64,000 bases of DNA from Mycobacterium sp. E2479 (lineage in GTDB: Bacteria > Actinomycetota > Actinomycetes > Mycobacteriales > Mycobacteriaceae): contig NZ_LZJR01000096.1 in assembly GCF_001667925.1 (NCBI RefSeq), forward strand, positions 1 to 64,000, read 5' to 3'. The notes beneath the pieces are model-generated. The model searched no databases, had not been told where the DNA came from, and saw only the letters and a program-made list of their open reading frames with translations. The translations under genes and the position numbers were made by a program. Position 1 is the stretch's first letter; every line of letters begins with the position of its first letter. Shown piece by piece: positions 30,399-40,269 of this stretch.

Positions 30399-32500
30399 TC
30401 ACCACTTGACACTTTCACGAGTTCGGCTGTGGGCATGGAGTTCTCGCGGTCGGCGATCCACTTCACGATCGCATCGACCGCAGTGTCGCGGGGCACGCCG
30501 TTGATCTGCGTGCGGTCACCGAAGCGGAAGCTGACCGCGCCGGCTTGGACGTCTCGGTCACCGGCCAGCAACATGAACGGCACCCGCTGCGCGGTGTGGT
30601 GGACGATCTTCTTCGCCATCCGGTCATCGCTGGCGTCGACCTCGACCCGCACGCCGTGCGACTTCAGCTGCGCAGCAATGCCTTCCAGGTACCCAACGTG
30701 CTCGTCGGCGACCGGGATACCCACCGCCTGCACCGGCGCCAGCCACGCCGGGAACGCCCCCGCATAGTGCTCGGTGAGGATGCCGAAGAACCGCTCGATC
30801 GATCCGAAGAGCGCTCGGTGAATCAGCACCGGCCGCTGCCGCGACCCGTCGGACGCGGTGTATTCCAGCTCGAATCGCTCCGGCATGTTGAAGTCGAGCT
30901 GGATTGTCGACATCTGCCAGCTGCGGCCCAACGCGTCCTTGACCTGCACCGAGATCTTCGGCCCATAAAACGCCGCGCCGCCGGGGTCGGCAACGAAATG
31001 CAACCCCGAAACCTCGGCGACCTCCCGCAGCACTTCGGTGGCCTCGTCCCACATCTCGTCGGAGCCCGAGTACTTCTCCGGGTCCTTGGTGGACAGCTCG
31101 AGGTAGAAGTCGTTGAGTCCGTAATCGGCCAGCAAGCCCAGCACGAAGCGCAACAGCGAAGTCAACTCGTCGCGCATCTGCTCTCGCGTGCAGTAGATGT
31201 GGGCGTCGTCCTGGGTCATGCCGCGCACCCGGGTCAGCCCGTGCACCACACCCGACTTCTCGTAGCGGTACACGCTGCCGAACTCGAAGAGCCGCAACGG
31301 TAGCTCGCGATACGAGCGGCCGCGTGACCGATAGATCAGGTGGTGCATCGGGCAGTTCATCGGCTTGAGGTAGTAGTCCTGCCCGGGCTTGCGCACCGTC
31401 CCGTCGGCGTTGAACTCCGCGTCGAGGTGCATCGGGGGGTACATGCCGTCGGCGTACCACTCGAGGTGGCCCGACGTGATGTAGAGCTGCTCTTTGGTGA
31501 TGTGCGGGGTGTTGACGAACTCGTACCCGGCCTCGATGTGCTTGCGCCGCGAGTACTCCTCCAGCTCGCGACGGATGGTACCGCCCTTGGGATGGAAAAC
31601 CGCTAGGCCGGAGCCGATTTCGTCCGGGAAACTGAACAGGTCCAGCTCGCTGCCCAGCTTGCGATGATCGCGGCGTTGCGCCTCCTCGATCAGCTCGAGG
31701 TAGGCATCCAGCGCCTCCTGCGATTCCCACGCGGTGCCGTAGATGCGTTGCAGGCTGGCGTTGTTCTGGTCTCCGCGCCAGTAGGCGGCCGAGCTGCGAG
31801 TGAGTTTGAAGGCCGGGATGTGCTTGGTGGTCGGGATGTGCGGCCCGCGGCACAGGTCACTCCAAACCCGTTGCCGGGTACGGGGATTGAGGTTGTCGTA
31901 CGCCGTGAGCTCGTCGCCGCCGACCTCCATGATGGTTGGATCGCCCGATTTGTCATCGACGAGTTCGAGCTTGTAGGGCTCGTCGGCCAGCTCGCTGCGC
32001 GCCTGCTCTTTGGACTCGTACACGCGCCGCTCGAACAGCTGGCCCTCTTTGACGATCTGGCGCATCCGCTTTTCCAGCGCCATCAGGTCTTCCGGGGTGA
32101 ACGGCTCCGCCACATCGAAGTCGTAATAGAAGCCGTCGGCGATCGGCGGCCCGATGCCCAGCTTGGCCTGGGGGAACAGCTCCTGGACGGCTTGGGCCAG
32201 CACGTGTGCGGCCGAATGCCGGATGACGCTACGACCATCGTCGGTGTCGGCGGCCACGGGGACGACGTCGGCGTCGCGGTCGGGCGTCCAACTGAGGTCG
32301 CGCAGCTTTCCCGAGTCGTCGCGCACCACCACGACGGCATCGGGTGTGCCCCGCCTCGGCAGCCCCGCCTCACCGATCGCCGCGGCCGCGGTGGTCCCAG
32401 CGGGCACCCGGATCGGGGCTTGCGGCGATCGCGAGCCCGTCGGTGCCGGGCGCTGCGGGTCGCCGCCATCGGCTCCCGGGGCGGGCTGTGCGGCGGTCAT
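30395..32500 (-). CDS. thrS: Threonyl-tRNA synthetase
   Basis: Charges tRNA-Thr. The 701-aa product from ATG 32500 has an N-terminal TGS-like domain, the editing domain ([20 protein letters not shown]), the class II core with zinc ligands ([11 protein letters not shown]) and motif 2/3 sequences ([34 protein letters not shown]), and the C-terminal anticodon-binding domain. GGAGA lies upstream of the ATG. The extra 71 codons of open frame to 32713 cross into the divergent antiporter gene and lack conservation. First gene of the thrS-HIT-pgsA1-patA-pimA-NUDIX operon. Confidence 0.96.
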   Translation of the reverse strand: MTAAQPAPGADGGDPQRPAPTGSRSPQAPIRVPAGTTAAAAIGEAGLPRRGTPDAVVVVRDDSGKLRDLSWTPDRDADVVPVAADTDDGRSVIRHSAAHVLAQAVQELFPQAKLGIGPPIADGFYYDFDVAEPFTPEDLMALEKRMRQIVKEGQLFERRVYESKEQARSELADEPYKLELVDDKSGDPTIMEVGGDELTAYDNLNPRTRQRVWSDLCRGPHIPTTKHIPAFKLTRSSAAYWRGDQNNASLQRIYGTAWESQEALDAYLELIEEAQRRDHRKLGSELDLFSFPDEIGSGLAVFHPKGGTIRRELEEYSRRKHIEAGYEFVNTPHITKEQLYITSGHLEWYADGMYPPMHLDAEFNADGTVRKPGQDYYLKPMNCPMHHLIYRSRGRSYRELPLRLFEFGSVYRYEKSGVVHGLTRVRGMTQDDAHIYCTREQMRDELTSLLRFVLGLLADYGLNDFYLELSTKDPEKYSGSDEMWDEATEVLREVAEVSGLHFVADPGGAAFYGPKISVQVKDALGRSWQMSTIQLDFNMPERFELEYTASDGSRQRPVLIHRALFGSIERFFGILTEHYAGAFPAWLAPVQAVGIPVADEHVGYLEGIAAQLKSHGVRVEVDASDDRMAKKIVHHTAQRVPFMLLAGDRDVQAGAVSFRFGDRTQINGVPRDTAVDAIVKWIADRENSMPTAELVKVSSGE

Positions 32501-32688
32501 GGTGGCGTCTCCAAGGCTCGATGAGTCGACGACCATGCTATCGGGCGGGTCCGGAACGAAGCGGGGCCGCCGAGCAGTGGCTTCTTCGAGAGATCGGTTG
32601 ACTTCGATCGCGTTCGTCGGGCTGTGGTGGCCTTCGCCCTGCGCCTCGCGGATCGCACTGGCCGGGCAGCTATCGGCAGAATGGGTTC

Positions 32689-34386
32689 GTGGCGGCGCAG
32701 ACGGCTTTGGCATTGCTGCTCGCCGCTGTCGGCGTCATCGTCGTGACGAACTGGGTCAGCGAGCGCACCGGGCTGCCCAGTGCGGCCCTGCTCACTCTCG
32801 TCGGTATCGGTTACGGGTTGCTACCGGGGCCGAACGTCAGTCTTCGCCCAGACGTGATGATGACCTGCATCCTGCCGCCGCTGCTGTACAACGCGGCGCT
32901 GGGCTCGTCGTTGGTAGGGATACGCCGCAACCTGCGCACGGTCATCAGCCTGTCGGTCCTCCTCGTCTTGCTCACCGCCGCTGCCGTCGGTAGCGCCTTC
33001 GCGCTGCTCGTCAGCGGTGCGACGCTCGCCGCGGGCATGGCGCTGGGCGCGGCGGTGGCGCCCACCGATCCGGTCGCCGCGCTGGCCGTCGCCCGCAAGG
33101 TCGGTCTGCCGCTCAACATCGTCACACTGATCGAAGGCGAGGGATTACTCAACGACGCGACGGCGCTGACCACCCTGTCAGTGGCCATCGCGGTTGGCCG
33201 CGGCGCGGGATTCTCGTTCCCGTCGGCGCTGCGGCAGTTCGCGCTGGCGGCCGTGGGCGGCCTGGTTATCGGGCTGGCGTTCGCTTGGAGCCGGCGGTTG
33301 TTGCGGCGATTGCCGCACGACGTGATGACGGCCAACGCGATCTCCCTGGCCACACCGTTTTTGGCCTATCTCGCGGCGGAGAAGGTGCACGCGTCCGGTG
33401 TGTTGGCCGTCGTGGTGTGCGGGCTGGTCGTCGGGCACGACTCACCCCGGTCGGAGTCGGGAGCGAGCCGGCTGCAGACCCGAGCCGTCTGGCGGTTCGT
33501 CAACTTCTTGCTGGAGGGCCTTGTCTTTCTGCTCATCGGTCAACAGTTGCCGGCCATGATCGAGGGTCTGCGTGGGCGGCCACCGTCGACGATCGTCGTG
33601 GCGGTCGCCGTCACCACCGCAGTGGTGCTGTTGATGCGCCCCCTGTGGCTGCTGTTCACGCAGTCGCTTCCGCGGCAACTGCACACCCGTCTCGGCAACG
33701 TCAGCACGAACCCCGACGACGACGACGCCGCCGACCCGGGCCAGAACGGTCGCCGGCGCGACCACGACACGGAGCGACTCGGTGGCCGTGAGCTTCTCGT
33801 GCTGAGTTGGGCCGGCAGCCGCGGCGTGGTCAGCCTTGCCGCCATCTTCGCGGTGCCCCTGACGACGGACAGCGGCGCGCCGTTTCCCGTCCGGGACCTT
33901 TTGCTGTTCTGCACCCTGGTGGTCGTGCTCGTGACGCTGATCGGGCAGGGCAGCACCTTCGGCCCGATCGTGCGTGCGCTCGGGGTACACGCCAACGCCG
34001 TCGACGAGATCCGGTTGCGCAATCGAGCGCGCACGGCCGCGGTTCAGGCTGCCCTCGCCACTCTCGACGAACTCGACGAGCAGGCTCGCGACGAGGTCGA
34101 CAAGCGGGCGATCGATTTCGTCCGACGGCAGTTGTCCGCTCGGCTCACGCGGTATAAACGTCGGCTCGATGTGCTGTCGGATTCCGACGACCTCCCCAGC
34201 CACCCCGACTACGAGGCGGCGGCCGCGGTCCGGCGGGCGGCAATCGACGCGGAGCGCGACGAGCTCGTGCGCTGGCGCGACGTGGGCATGCTGCCCGATC
34301 GAAGCCTTCGCGTGCTGGAACGCGAACTGGATCACGAAGAAGTGACGCTGCCGATGCCAACGCCGCGCAACCGGCACGGCCGCTGA
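32689..34386 (+). CDS. CPA1-type Na+/H+ antiporter
   Basis: A 565-aa protein with about 12 transmembrane helices in the first ~430 residues and a charged C-terminal tail. CPA1/NhaP-like features are visible: [19 protein letters not shown] (the DP motif), [15 protein letters not shown], and [17 protein letters not shown]. It should exchange Na+ (or K+) for H+. The start is GTG 32689 with only weak ribosome-site similarity; it is divergent from thrS across 188 bases. I do not recall it at this locus in M. tuberculosis, so it is probably accessory. It ends 4 bases before the convergent thioesterase gene. Confidence 0.9.
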   Translation: MAAQTALALLLAAVGVIVVTNWVSERTGLPSAALLTLVGIGYGLLPGPNVSLRPDVMMTCILPPLLYNAALGSSLVGIRRNLRTVISLSVLLVLLTAAAVGSAFALLVSGATLAAGMALGAAVAPTDPVAALAVARKVGLPLNIVTLIEGEGLLNDATALTTLSVAIAVGRGAGFSFPSALRQFALAAVGGLVIGLAFAWSRRLLRRLPHDVMTANAISLATPFLAYLAAEKVHASGVLAVVVCGLVVGHDSPRSESGASRLQTRAVWRFVNFLLEGLVFLLIGQQLPAMIEGLRGRPPSTIVVAVAVTTAVVLLMRPLWLLFTQSLPRQLHTRLGNVSTNPDDDDAADPGQNGRRRDHDTERLGGRELLVLSWAGSRGVVSLAAIFAVPLTTDSGAPFPVRDLLLFCTLVVVLVTLIGQGSTFGPIVRALGVHANAVDEIRLRNRARTAAVQAALATLDELDEQARDEVDKRAIDFVRRQLSARLTRYKRRLDVLSDSDDLPSHPDYEAAAAVRRAAIDAERDELVRWRDVGMLPDRSLRVLERELDHEEVTLPMPTPRNRHGR

Positions 34387-34390
34387 AACG

Positions 34391-35014
34391 TCAGGGCTGG
34401 CCGGGTTTGAGCCGTACGAACAGCGCGTCGGCTTCGGTCAGCAGCTGATCACCATCGCACAACCGGCCCGATACGAAGATCTTGCGCCCGTCCGCCCGGT
34501 CGATGCCCGCGTCGAACTGAAGTTCCTTTTCCACCGGAACGATGTGTCGGTAGTCGATCTTGAGGTACGCGGTGCGTTGTCTCGGGCTGCCGGTGAGCAC
34601 CGAGGCCGACAAGCCGAGGACGGAGTCGAACAGCATCCCCAGCGCACCGCCGTGCACGGCGCCGTTGCGGCCCAGATGGAACCGGGCGAAACGGGCCTGG
34701 CCGTGGATCCGGCCGTCCTCGCCCTTGTGGGCCGACATCGGGATGGTCAGGATGTTGCCGCGCATCGGCAGGTCCATCCGCCTGCCCGACGGGGACGTCC
34801 ATTCGTCGGCGTCGAACGGGGCCAGCAGCGCCGACGCCTTCTCCAGCAGGTCAGCGGCCTCGGTGATCACCTCGTCGGGCGCGTCGGCCGCCCGGGCGTG
34901 GTCCTGCAGTGAGCGCACGGCCTCGATGAACCTGCCGTAGTCGGGCCCGCCCTTGGTCGTCGGCTCCGGTGGGTTGAATCCCCCGCCGGGGTGTCGCTGA
35001 TGTTCGGCCACCAA
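34391..35014 (-). CDS. PaaI-type hotdog thioesterase
   Basis: A 207-aa protein whose C-terminal ~130 residues form a single hotdog domain; GRNGAVHGGALGMLFDSVLG carries the usual GG-A motif and catalytic acid (D). The N-terminal ~75 residues are hydrophilic and helical. It probably hydrolyses an acyl-CoA. No acyl-CoA enzyme is adjacent, so the substrate cannot be assigned. It is 39 bases downstream of the aldo/keto reductase on the same strand and may be co-transcribed with it. Confidence 0.85.
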   Translation of the reverse strand: MVAEHQRHPGGGFNPPEPTTKGGPDYGRFIEAVRSLQDHARAADAPDEVITEAADLLEKASALLAPFDADEWTSPSGRRMDLPMRGNILTIPMSAHKGEDGRIHGQARFARFHLGRNGAVHGGALGMLFDSVLGLSASVLTGSPRQRTAYLKIDYRHIVPVEKELQFDAGIDRADGRKIFVSGRLCDGDQLLTEADALFVRLKPGQP

Positions 35015-35053
35015 GACACCGTATTGCCCGGCGGATGGGCTGTGACGCGGTGG

Positions 35054-35938
35054 TCAGACCGGCTGCTGGGCCCCCGCGGCCGACAACGTTTCGAATTCGT
35101 CGTCGGACAGCTCGATCCCAGCGGCGCCGACGTTCTCCTCCAGGTGCGCAACCTTGGACGTACCGGGGATGGGCACCATTACCGGCGAGCGTTTGAGCAA
35201 CCACGCCAACGCCAACTGCGAGGGCGACGCGTCGTGCTCGGCGGCGATGCGCTGCAGCGGACCGTCGGGGGCGGCGAGCGGCCCGGCGGCCAGCGGGAAC
35301 CACGGGATGAACCCGATGCCCTGCGCGGTCGCGGCGTCCAATAGCGGCTCGGCGGCGCGAGACGTCAGGTTGTACATGTTCTGCACCGACACGATCTCGG
35401 TGATGCGCAGGGCCGCGTTCAGCTGGTCGACGTCGATCTCGGACAGGCCGATGTGGCGGATCTTGCCTTCGTTTTTCAGCGCGAGCAGCTCGCCCACCTG
35501 ATCCTCGAGCGGGAAGTTCGAGTCGATGCGGTGCAGCTGAAACAGATCGATGGTGTCCACGCCCAGCCGGCGCAGGCTCATCTCGCATTCCTGACGCAGA
35601 TAGCTCGGATTGCCCAACGGAATCCAGACATCCGGGCCGGTGCGCAACAGCCCCGCCTTGGTCGCGATCGCCAGACCGTCGTAAGGATGCAGCGCCTCGC
35701 GAATGATCTCCTCGGACACGTAGGGACCGTAGGAGTCGGCGGTGTCGATGAAGTTCACGCCGAGTTCGACGGCCCGCCGCAGCACCCGGACGCATTCGTC
35801 GCGGTCGTCGGGCGGGCCCCACACGCCCTTTGCGGTCAGGCGCATGGCGCCGAAGCCGAGTCGGTTGACGGTCAGGTCACCACCGAAGGTGAATGTTCCG
35901 GATGCCCCTGCAACAGTTTTCGAGTTTTCTGCGCTCAC
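35054..35938 (-). CDS. Aldo/keto reductase
   Basis: NADPH-dependent carbonyl reductase of the AKR family (294 aa from GTG 35938). The catalytic tetrad is visible as Asp and Tyr in FIDTADSYGP, Lys in IATKAGL and His in FQLHRID. The C-terminal cofactor region VPIPGTSKVAHLEENV is intact. The start is not certain; an in-frame extension to 35974 exists. It is divergent from the DUF1990 gene across ~59 bases. Physiological substrate unknown. Confidence 0.9.
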   Translation of the reverse strand: MSAENSKTVAGASGTFTFGGDLTVNRLGFGAMRLTAKGVWGPPDDRDECVRVLRRAVELGVNFIDTADSYGPYVSEEIIREALHPYDGLAIATKAGLLRTGPDVWIPLGNPSYLRQECEMSLRRLGVDTIDLFQLHRIDSNFPLEDQVGELLALKNEGKIRHIGLSEIDVDQLNAALRITEIVSVQNMYNLTSRAAEPLLDAATAQGIGFIPWFPLAAGPLAAPDGPLQRIAAEHDASPSQLALAWLLKRSPVMVPIPGTSKVAHLEENVGAAGIELSDDEFETLSAAGAQQPV

Positions 35939-35997
35939 ACCTACAGACCGTACGCGCGATCCGCCGCGGCGCATCTCGGCGTGGCAAGCTGAGTACC

Positions 35998-36498
35998 GTG
36001 GACCTGCGAGCGCTCGAGGAACTCCCCCTGACCTACACCGAAGTGGGGGCGACCGCTTCCGGCGAACTGCCTGCCGGATACGACCATCAGCACGCCGAGC
36101 GCCAAATCGGCACGGGGCAGGAGCGTTTCGAGCAAGCGGCGGCCGCCGTCATGCGCTGGGGCATGCAGCGCGGATCCGGGCTGCGGGTGCAGGCCAGCTC
36201 CGAGATCGCCGTGGTCGACGCGGTGGTGGTGGTGAAAATCGGCTTCCTGCCGGCCCCCTGCCGCGTCGTCTACGTCGTCGACGAGCCCGACATCCGCGGC
36301 TTCGGCTACGGCACCCTGCCGGGCCACCCGGAATCCGGCGAGGAACGCTTCGTAGTTCGTCGCGACCCGGTGACCTCCGCGGTTTACGCGGAGGTCACCG
36401 CCTTCTCCCGGCCCGGAACCTGGTGGAGCAAGGCCGGCAGGCCGGTGCTGAAGGTGGGTCAGCGCCTCATCGCCAAGCGCTACCTACGCGCGGTCTGA
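35998..36498 (+). CDS. DUF1990 family protein (Rv2616-like)
   Basis: A 166-aa soluble protein from GTG 35998. It has the DUF1990 pattern: LTYTEVGAT near the start, AERQIGTGQERFEQA, and the C-terminal FSRPGTWWSKAGRPVLKV. Upstream in-frame codons to 35893 lie in the divergent promoter and start of the aldo/keto reductase gene. Its 3' end overlaps the 3' end of the convergent DoxX-like gene by 19 bases. Function unknown. Confidence 0.85.
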   Translation: MDLRALEELPLTYTEVGATASGELPAGYDHQHAERQIGTGQERFEQAAAAVMRWGMQRGSGLRVQASSEIAVVDAVVVVKIGFLPAPCRVVYVVDEPDIRGFGYGTLPGHPESGEERFVVRRDPVTSAVYAEVTAFSRPGTWWSKAGRPVLKVGQRLIAKRYLRAV

Positions 36499-36944
36499 GG
36501 GCTAACCGCCGCGACGGTGCCGATGTGCACGCCCTGCGCCAGCCGCGCCAGCGCCACGGCGCCCACCAGCAATCCGAAGTCGCGCAGCGCGACGTCGTAG
36601 AAGCCGGGCCCGGTGACCAGATCGATGATGATCCCGACCAGCCATGCCGCGACCACCCAGGCGCCCCAGCGCGGGGCCACCGCCACCAGCACGCCGGCCA
36701 CAATCTCGATGACGCCCACCAGGTACATGCACTGATCGGCCGTCCCGGGCACCAGACCATCGATCCACCCGGCCAGATACATGCTCCAGTGATGCGGGTG
36801 GGTGAGCAGGTTGAAGAACTTGTCCAGCCCGAAAACGATGGGCGCGATGGTGAACACGGTGCGCAACGCGAGGTACGCCGAGTAGGCGGGATCCCTCAGC
36901 TGGTCGGCCAGAGCGTGACTCCCGGCGACTTGTTTGGTGGTCAT
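36480..36944 (-). CDS. DoxX-like membrane protein (Rv2617c-like)
   Basis: A 154-aa protein with four predicted transmembrane helices (LRTVFTIAPIVFGLDKFFNLL, CMYLVGVIEIVAGVLVAVAP, WVVAAWLVGIIIDLV, LLVGAVALARLA) in a DoxX-like arrangement. The ATG at 36944 is chosen because GGAGG lies directly upstream; a second ATG at 36956 overlaps that site. It is divergent from the cysteine-rich HTH regulator across a short region carrying inverted repeats, which suggests control by that regulator. Role unknown. Confidence 0.85.
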   Translation of the reverse strand: MTTKQVAGSHALADQLRDPAYSAYLALRTVFTIAPIVFGLDKFFNLLTHPHHWSMYLAGWIDGLVPGTADQCMYLVGVIEIVAGVLVAVAPRWGAWVVAAWLVGIIIDLVTGPGFYDVALRDFGLLVGAVALARLAQGVHIGTVAAVSPQTARR

Positions 36945-36957
36945 ATCTGCCTCCATT

Positions 36958-37025
36958 TCTAACGGATAACACTTTGTACGTTAGATTGGGTAGACTGTAG
37001 CGTCAAGCATTTTGTCTGTTAGAAA
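36958..37025. promoter_or_regulatory. Operator-like repeats in the divergent DoxX/regulator promoter
   Basis: Three related half-sites lie between the divergent starts. TCTAACG (36958-36964) and CGTTAGA (36979-36985) form a perfect inverted repeat. A second region ending GTTAGAAA (37018-37025) repeats the right-hand copy: ACTTTGTACGTTAGA versus ATTTTGTCTGTTAGA, 12 of 15 identical, 38 bases apart. The leftmost TTTCTAAC is also the reverse complement of the last GTTAGAAA. This looks like an autoregulatory operator for the adjacent HTH gene. The function is inferred. Confidence 0.6.
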
Positions 37026-37034
37026 CGGGGTCGA

Positions 37035-37754
37035 ATGGACGACGCGGACTCCCTGGAGCGCGACGCCGCAGGAATCGGCGCACTCGCCGATCCCGTGCGC
37101 CGACAGCTCTACCAGTTCGTCGGCGCCCAACCGGGATGGGTGAGCCGTGACCAGGCGGCCGACGCCGTCGGAATCCCCCACCACCAGGCCAAGTTCCACC
37201 TCGACCGGCTCACCGCCGAAGGGCTGCTGGAATCCGATTACGCACGGCTGACGGGCCGCTCCGGCCCGGGAGCCGGACGTACCGCCAAGTTGTATCGCAG
37301 GGCTCGCCGTGACATCGCGGTCAGCCTTCCCCAGCGGGAGTACGAGTTGGCCGGGCGCTTGATGGCGACGGCCATCGCGCGCTCGGCCGCTACCGGCGAG
37401 CCGGTTACCGAGGTCCTCAACCGTGTCGCGCGCGAGTACGGCCACGCGATCGGCGCCACCGAACCCTCGGAGACGACGGTCCCGACCCCCCCGAAAGACG
37501 CCGCCGCGGCCCTGCAGCGCGCGGTCTTGGTGCTGCGCCGATACGGCTACGAGCCGCGTTTTTCCGACGGTGAGGTCGAGCTCGCCAACTGCCCGTTCCA
37601 CGCGCTGGCGCAGGAGCAGACGGAGCTGGCCTGCAACATGAACCATGCGCTGATCAGCGGTGTGGCCGATGCGCTCGCACCGCATGGACCAGGCGCCCGG
37701 TTGTGTCCCGGCCGGGACCGGTGTTGCGTTGTGCTCACACCCGGCGACCACTAG
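37035..37754 (+). CDS. HTH transcriptional regulator with C-terminal cysteine cluster (Rv2618-like)
   Basis: A 239-aa protein. The N-terminal winged helix-turn-helix (ADPVRRQLYQFVG, VGIPHHQAKFHLDRLTAEGLL) resembles ArsR/SufR-type repressors. The C-terminal domain has cysteines at 186, 200, 224, 230 and 231, in the pattern C-x13-C-x23-C-x5-CC around ANCPFHALAQ. This is close to SufR-like iron-sulfur sensors, so cluster or metal binding is plausible but unproven. It is related to the regulator at 39556-40245 (same CPF...C spacing). It is divergent from the DoxX-like gene with operator-like repeats between them. Confidence 0.85.
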   Translation: MDDADSLERDAAGIGALADPVRRQLYQFVGAQPGWVSRDQAADAVGIPHHQAKFHLDRLTAEGLLESDYARLTGRSGPGAGRTAKLYRRARRDIAVSLPQREYELAGRLMATAIARSAATGEPVTEVLNRVAREYGHAIGATEPSETTVPTPPKDAAAALQRAVLVLRRYGYEPRFSDGEVELANCPFHALAQEQTELACNMNHALISGVADALAPHGPGARLCPGRDRCCVVLTPGDH

Positions 37755-37790
37755 GTCGTCGAGCATCACGCACTGTGGCGGCCAGTGCCC

Positions 37791-38732
37791 CTATGTCGCC
37801 CAGCGAGACAGCAATTCCGCAGCGCCCGTGCACATCTCGTCGATCACATCGGCCACCGATGCCTCGTTGTGGATCATCCCGACGCCCTGACCGGCATCCA
37901 CGGGCGCGGTCCGGCAGTCGCCGGCGGTGATCGCGGCCGCCAGCTCCTCGCAGGCCCCCGCGTCCAGCGCCCCCTCGCGGCCCGTCCAGCGCTCGACGAA
38001 GTCGTTGGCCAGCACCCGCGACGGGAACCGCGCCGGCCACGGCAGCCCCTTGGCGACGTCAAAGACCCGGGTGACGGTGGTATCGGTTTCGGTGGCCGCG
38101 ACCAGTGCCCGGCGGCCGGTGTCGCCGGTCAGCGCTTCCGGACATGCCGACAACCGGGTGCCAACCCACGCCCCGCTGGCGCCGGCGGCCAGCACCGCGG
38201 CCAGGCTGCGCGCCGAGGCGACGCCGCCGCCGGCCAGCACCGGCACCGAGACGGCCTCCAACACGGCGTCCAGCAGCGGTAGCAGTCCCAGCTTGTCCTC
38301 GCCGTGCCCGCCGCCCTCGGACCCGCGCGCGACCAGGATGTCGACCCCGGCGTCGACGGCCTGCCGGGCCCCGGCGCTGTCGTAAACCTGGGTCACGGTG
38401 GGAATTCCGGCTTTATGCGCCTTGGCGACCCACGACCATTCGGTGCCGAAGCTGACCGACAGCAGGGCGGGTCGTGCGGCCAGCGCGTCCTCGAGCAATC
38501 CGGACTCGTTGCGCATCACCCAGTCCACCATGCCGATACCGAACCGACCGTCGACGTGCTGTAGTTGCTCGGCGAGCAACTCCCTGGTCGCAACGCTGCC
38601 CATGCCGACCATGCCGAGACCCCCGGCCGCGGTGACCGCCGCTGCCAGTCGGCCGCCGGCCACCCCGCCCATCGGGGCATTGACGATGGGGACCCGCAGA
38701 CCGAACTCGGCGGACCAGGGCGTCGACAACAT
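37791..38732 (-). CDS. Nitronate monooxygenase family flavoprotein
   Basis: A 313-aa FMN-binding TIM-barrel protein of the 2-nitropropane dioxygenase/nitronate monooxygenase family. Visible features: PIVNAPMGGVAGGRLAAAV at the start, the phosphate-binding ARGSEGGGHG, and VPVLAGGGVASARSLAAVLA followed by GASGAWVGTR. It would oxidise alkyl nitronates, or act as an enoyl reductase-like enzyme, as some family members do. It is the last gene of a five-gene minus-strand run that begins with the ferredoxin, 6 bases after the cupin gene. Confidence 0.88.
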   Translation of the reverse strand: MLSTPWSAEFGLRVPIVNAPMGGVAGGRLAAAVTAAGGLGMVGMGSVATRELLAEQLQHVDGRFGIGMVDWVMRNESGLLEDALAARPALLSVSFGTEWSWVAKAHKAGIPTVTQVYDSAGARQAVDAGVDILVARGSEGGGHGEDKLGLLPLLDAVLEAVSVPVLAGGGVASARSLAAVLAAGASGAWVGTRLSACPEALTGDTGRRALVAATETDTTVTRVFDVAKGLPWPARFPSRVLANDFVERWTGREGALDAGACEELAAAITAGDCRTAPVDAGQGVGMIHNEASVADVIDEMCTGAAELLSRWAT

Positions 38733-38738
38733 CGGCGC

Positions 38739-39083
38739 CTAGTGCGCCGACGCGATGGTCTTCAGCACCGTCAGCAGGACCACGGAATCCTCGACCGCGT
38801 GCAGGGCGTGCCGTTCGGCGGGAATCGCGACGTAATCACCGGTTTTGCCGTCCCAGGTGTCTCCGCTGGTCGTCAGCCGAACGTGGCCCTGCAGCACCTG
38901 CAGCGTCGCCTCACCCGGGCTGTCGTGTTCGGACAGATCGTGACCGGCCAGCAGGGCCAGGACGGTCTGGCGAAGCTCGTGGGTATGGCCGCCATGAATG
39001 GTGTGGGCGGCCCGCCCGCTGTGCGATTGTTTGGCCTCGGCGATCTTTTCGGATGAGAGTTCGGTCAGCGAAATGGAATCCAT
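38739..39083 (-). CDS. Small cupin-domain protein (Rv2619c-like)
   Basis: A 114-aa single-domain cupin from ATG 39083, with AAGGACC upstream. Cupin motif 1 is partly visible as HDLSEHDSPGEATLQVLQGHVRLTT and motif 2 as GDYVAIPAERHALHAVED, with His residues placed to bind a metal. A longer start at 39113 has no ribosome site. Such small cupins occur beside DUF2249 and hemerythrin genes, suggesting a metal-linked sensing or detoxifying role, but the activity is unknown. Confidence 0.85.
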   Translation of the reverse strand: MDSISLTELSSEKIAEAKQSHSGRAAHTIHGGHTHELRQTVLALLAGHDLSEHDSPGEATLQVLQGHVRLTTSGDTWDGKTGDYVAIPAERHALHAVEDSVVLLTVLKTIASAH

Positions 39084-39133
39084 CGTGGTCCTTCGAAGTT
39101 GCAGGGCCCTCACGCGGCCTTGAGGGTTGGGAG

Positions 39134-39559
39134 TTAACCGCTCAGTAGCAGTATCCCCGTCACGACGAGGCCGACGACTTTGACCGTCTCCAGCGCGACG
39201 TAGGCGTAGTGAGCGCGGGAGCGAGGTCCATCCGATCCCGCGAGCACCCGGTCGGCACGACGGGTCAGCGCGGGACGCACCGCGACCAGCTGAATGGCCA
39301 GCGCCGCCACGGCGACGGCGATCGCCACCGTGGCGCCGACCCGCGTCGGACCGGAAATCGCGATGGCCCCGATGACGAGGGCGAAAGCCACCTCGACGGT
39401 GTTGAGCGCGCGAAAAACCAGCCGCCCGATGCCAAGCCCGATCTGCACCGTCACATTGGGGGCCCGGAATTTCAGTGGAGCTTCCAAGAAGGAAATGGCC
39501 AGCACCATGCCGAGCCAGGTGAAGGTCAGCGCAACGGCAACCGCTGTGCCTGTGCTCAT
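39134..39559 (-). CDS. Four-helix membrane protein (Rv2620c-like)
   Basis: A 141-aa integral membrane protein from ATG 39559, which overlaps the upstream regulator's stop (ATGA). It has four hydrophobic segments, and the conserved-looking loop FLEAPLKFRAPNVTVQIGLGIGRLVF follows the first helix. Translational coupling to the Cys-rich regulator suggests that they act together or are co-regulated. I do not recognise a named family. Confidence 0.8.
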   Translation of the reverse strand: MSTGTAVAVALTFTWLGMVLAISFLEAPLKFRAPNVTVQIGLGIGRLVFRALNTVEVAFALVIGAIAISGPTRVGATVAIAVAVAALAIQLVAVRPALTRRADRVLAGSDGPRSRAHYAYVALETVKVVGLVVTGILLLSG

Positions 39560-40245
39560 TTGGCCGCGCCTTGCAGCGTCAGGTGCGCCAGACACAGGTC
39601 CGGCTCGACGAACGGGTCGAGCCGATCCACCGAGACGGGCGCACCCCAGTTCTCCATGGCTCCTTGCATGAGGCCCAGATGCACCGGGCAGACGACACTC
39701 GACGAGTTTTCGGCCAATTCCAGAAAGGGGCAGTGCCGCAAGCCAACCTGCTGCTCTCCGTTGCTGACCCGGCGCTCGGGGGCGAAGCCGAGTTCGTCGA
39801 GCAAATCGATCAGGTGGGCGATGGCCTCCTCGGCGCTGTCGGCGTCGTCGGGCAGCGAATGCAACTCGGTACTCATCTTCTGGCCCCAGGCGCGGCCCGC
39901 GGCCAGGGCTTTGGGCCCGGGATTGCGCTCGGCGGCGAAGGCCTTGGCCAGGATCTCGGCCAGCAGCCGGTAGTGCCGCGTTCCGCCGCGATCCATCTGC
40001 CGGACCGCGCGGAACATCAGCGGTGGACGCCCCGGCCCCTTCCGGTCGAGCTCGACATGCTCCACCTGGCCGTCAACGACCAGGCTGTCGAGGTGGAAAC
40101 GGACGGTGTTGGGGTGCACGCCGAGCACATCCGCGATTCCGGCGATGCTCATCGGATCCGGGGCGGCCCGCAGCAGCCGCATCACGGCGCGCCGCCGGCC
40201 GGCCGATTCACGGGTTGACGAGTCCTGGGACTTCTCGGATTTCAC
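39556..40245 (-). CDS. HTH regulator with SufR-like cysteine motif (Rv2621c-like)
   Basis: A 229-aa protein with an N-terminal winged HTH (MSIAGIADVLGVHPNTVRFHLDSLV), a wing with RKGPGRPPLMFR, a helical middle and a C-terminal domain with Cys172 and Cys186 (CPF, then PVHLGLMQG) and Cys218. The C-x13-C-x31-C arrangement resembles SufR-type Fe-S repressors and the paralogue at 37035-37754. It lies 24 bases after fdxA in the same operon. The palindrome in the fdxA/DUF2249 promoter is its likely target. Ligand and cluster type are inferred. Confidence 0.85.
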   Translation of the reverse strand: MKSEKSQDSSTRESAGRRRAVMRLLRAAPDPMSIAGIADVLGVHPNTVRFHLDSLVVDGQVEHVELDRKGPGRPPLMFRAVRQMDRGGTRHYRLLAEILAKAFAAERNPGPKALAAGRAWGQKMSTELHSLPDDADSAEEAIAHLIDLLDELGFAPERRVSNGEQQVGLRHCPFLELAENSSSVVCPVHLGLMQGAMENWGAPVSVDRLDPFVEPDLCLAHLTLQGAAK

Positions 40246-40269
40246 AGGGCCCCTCCCACTTCTCGTCGT

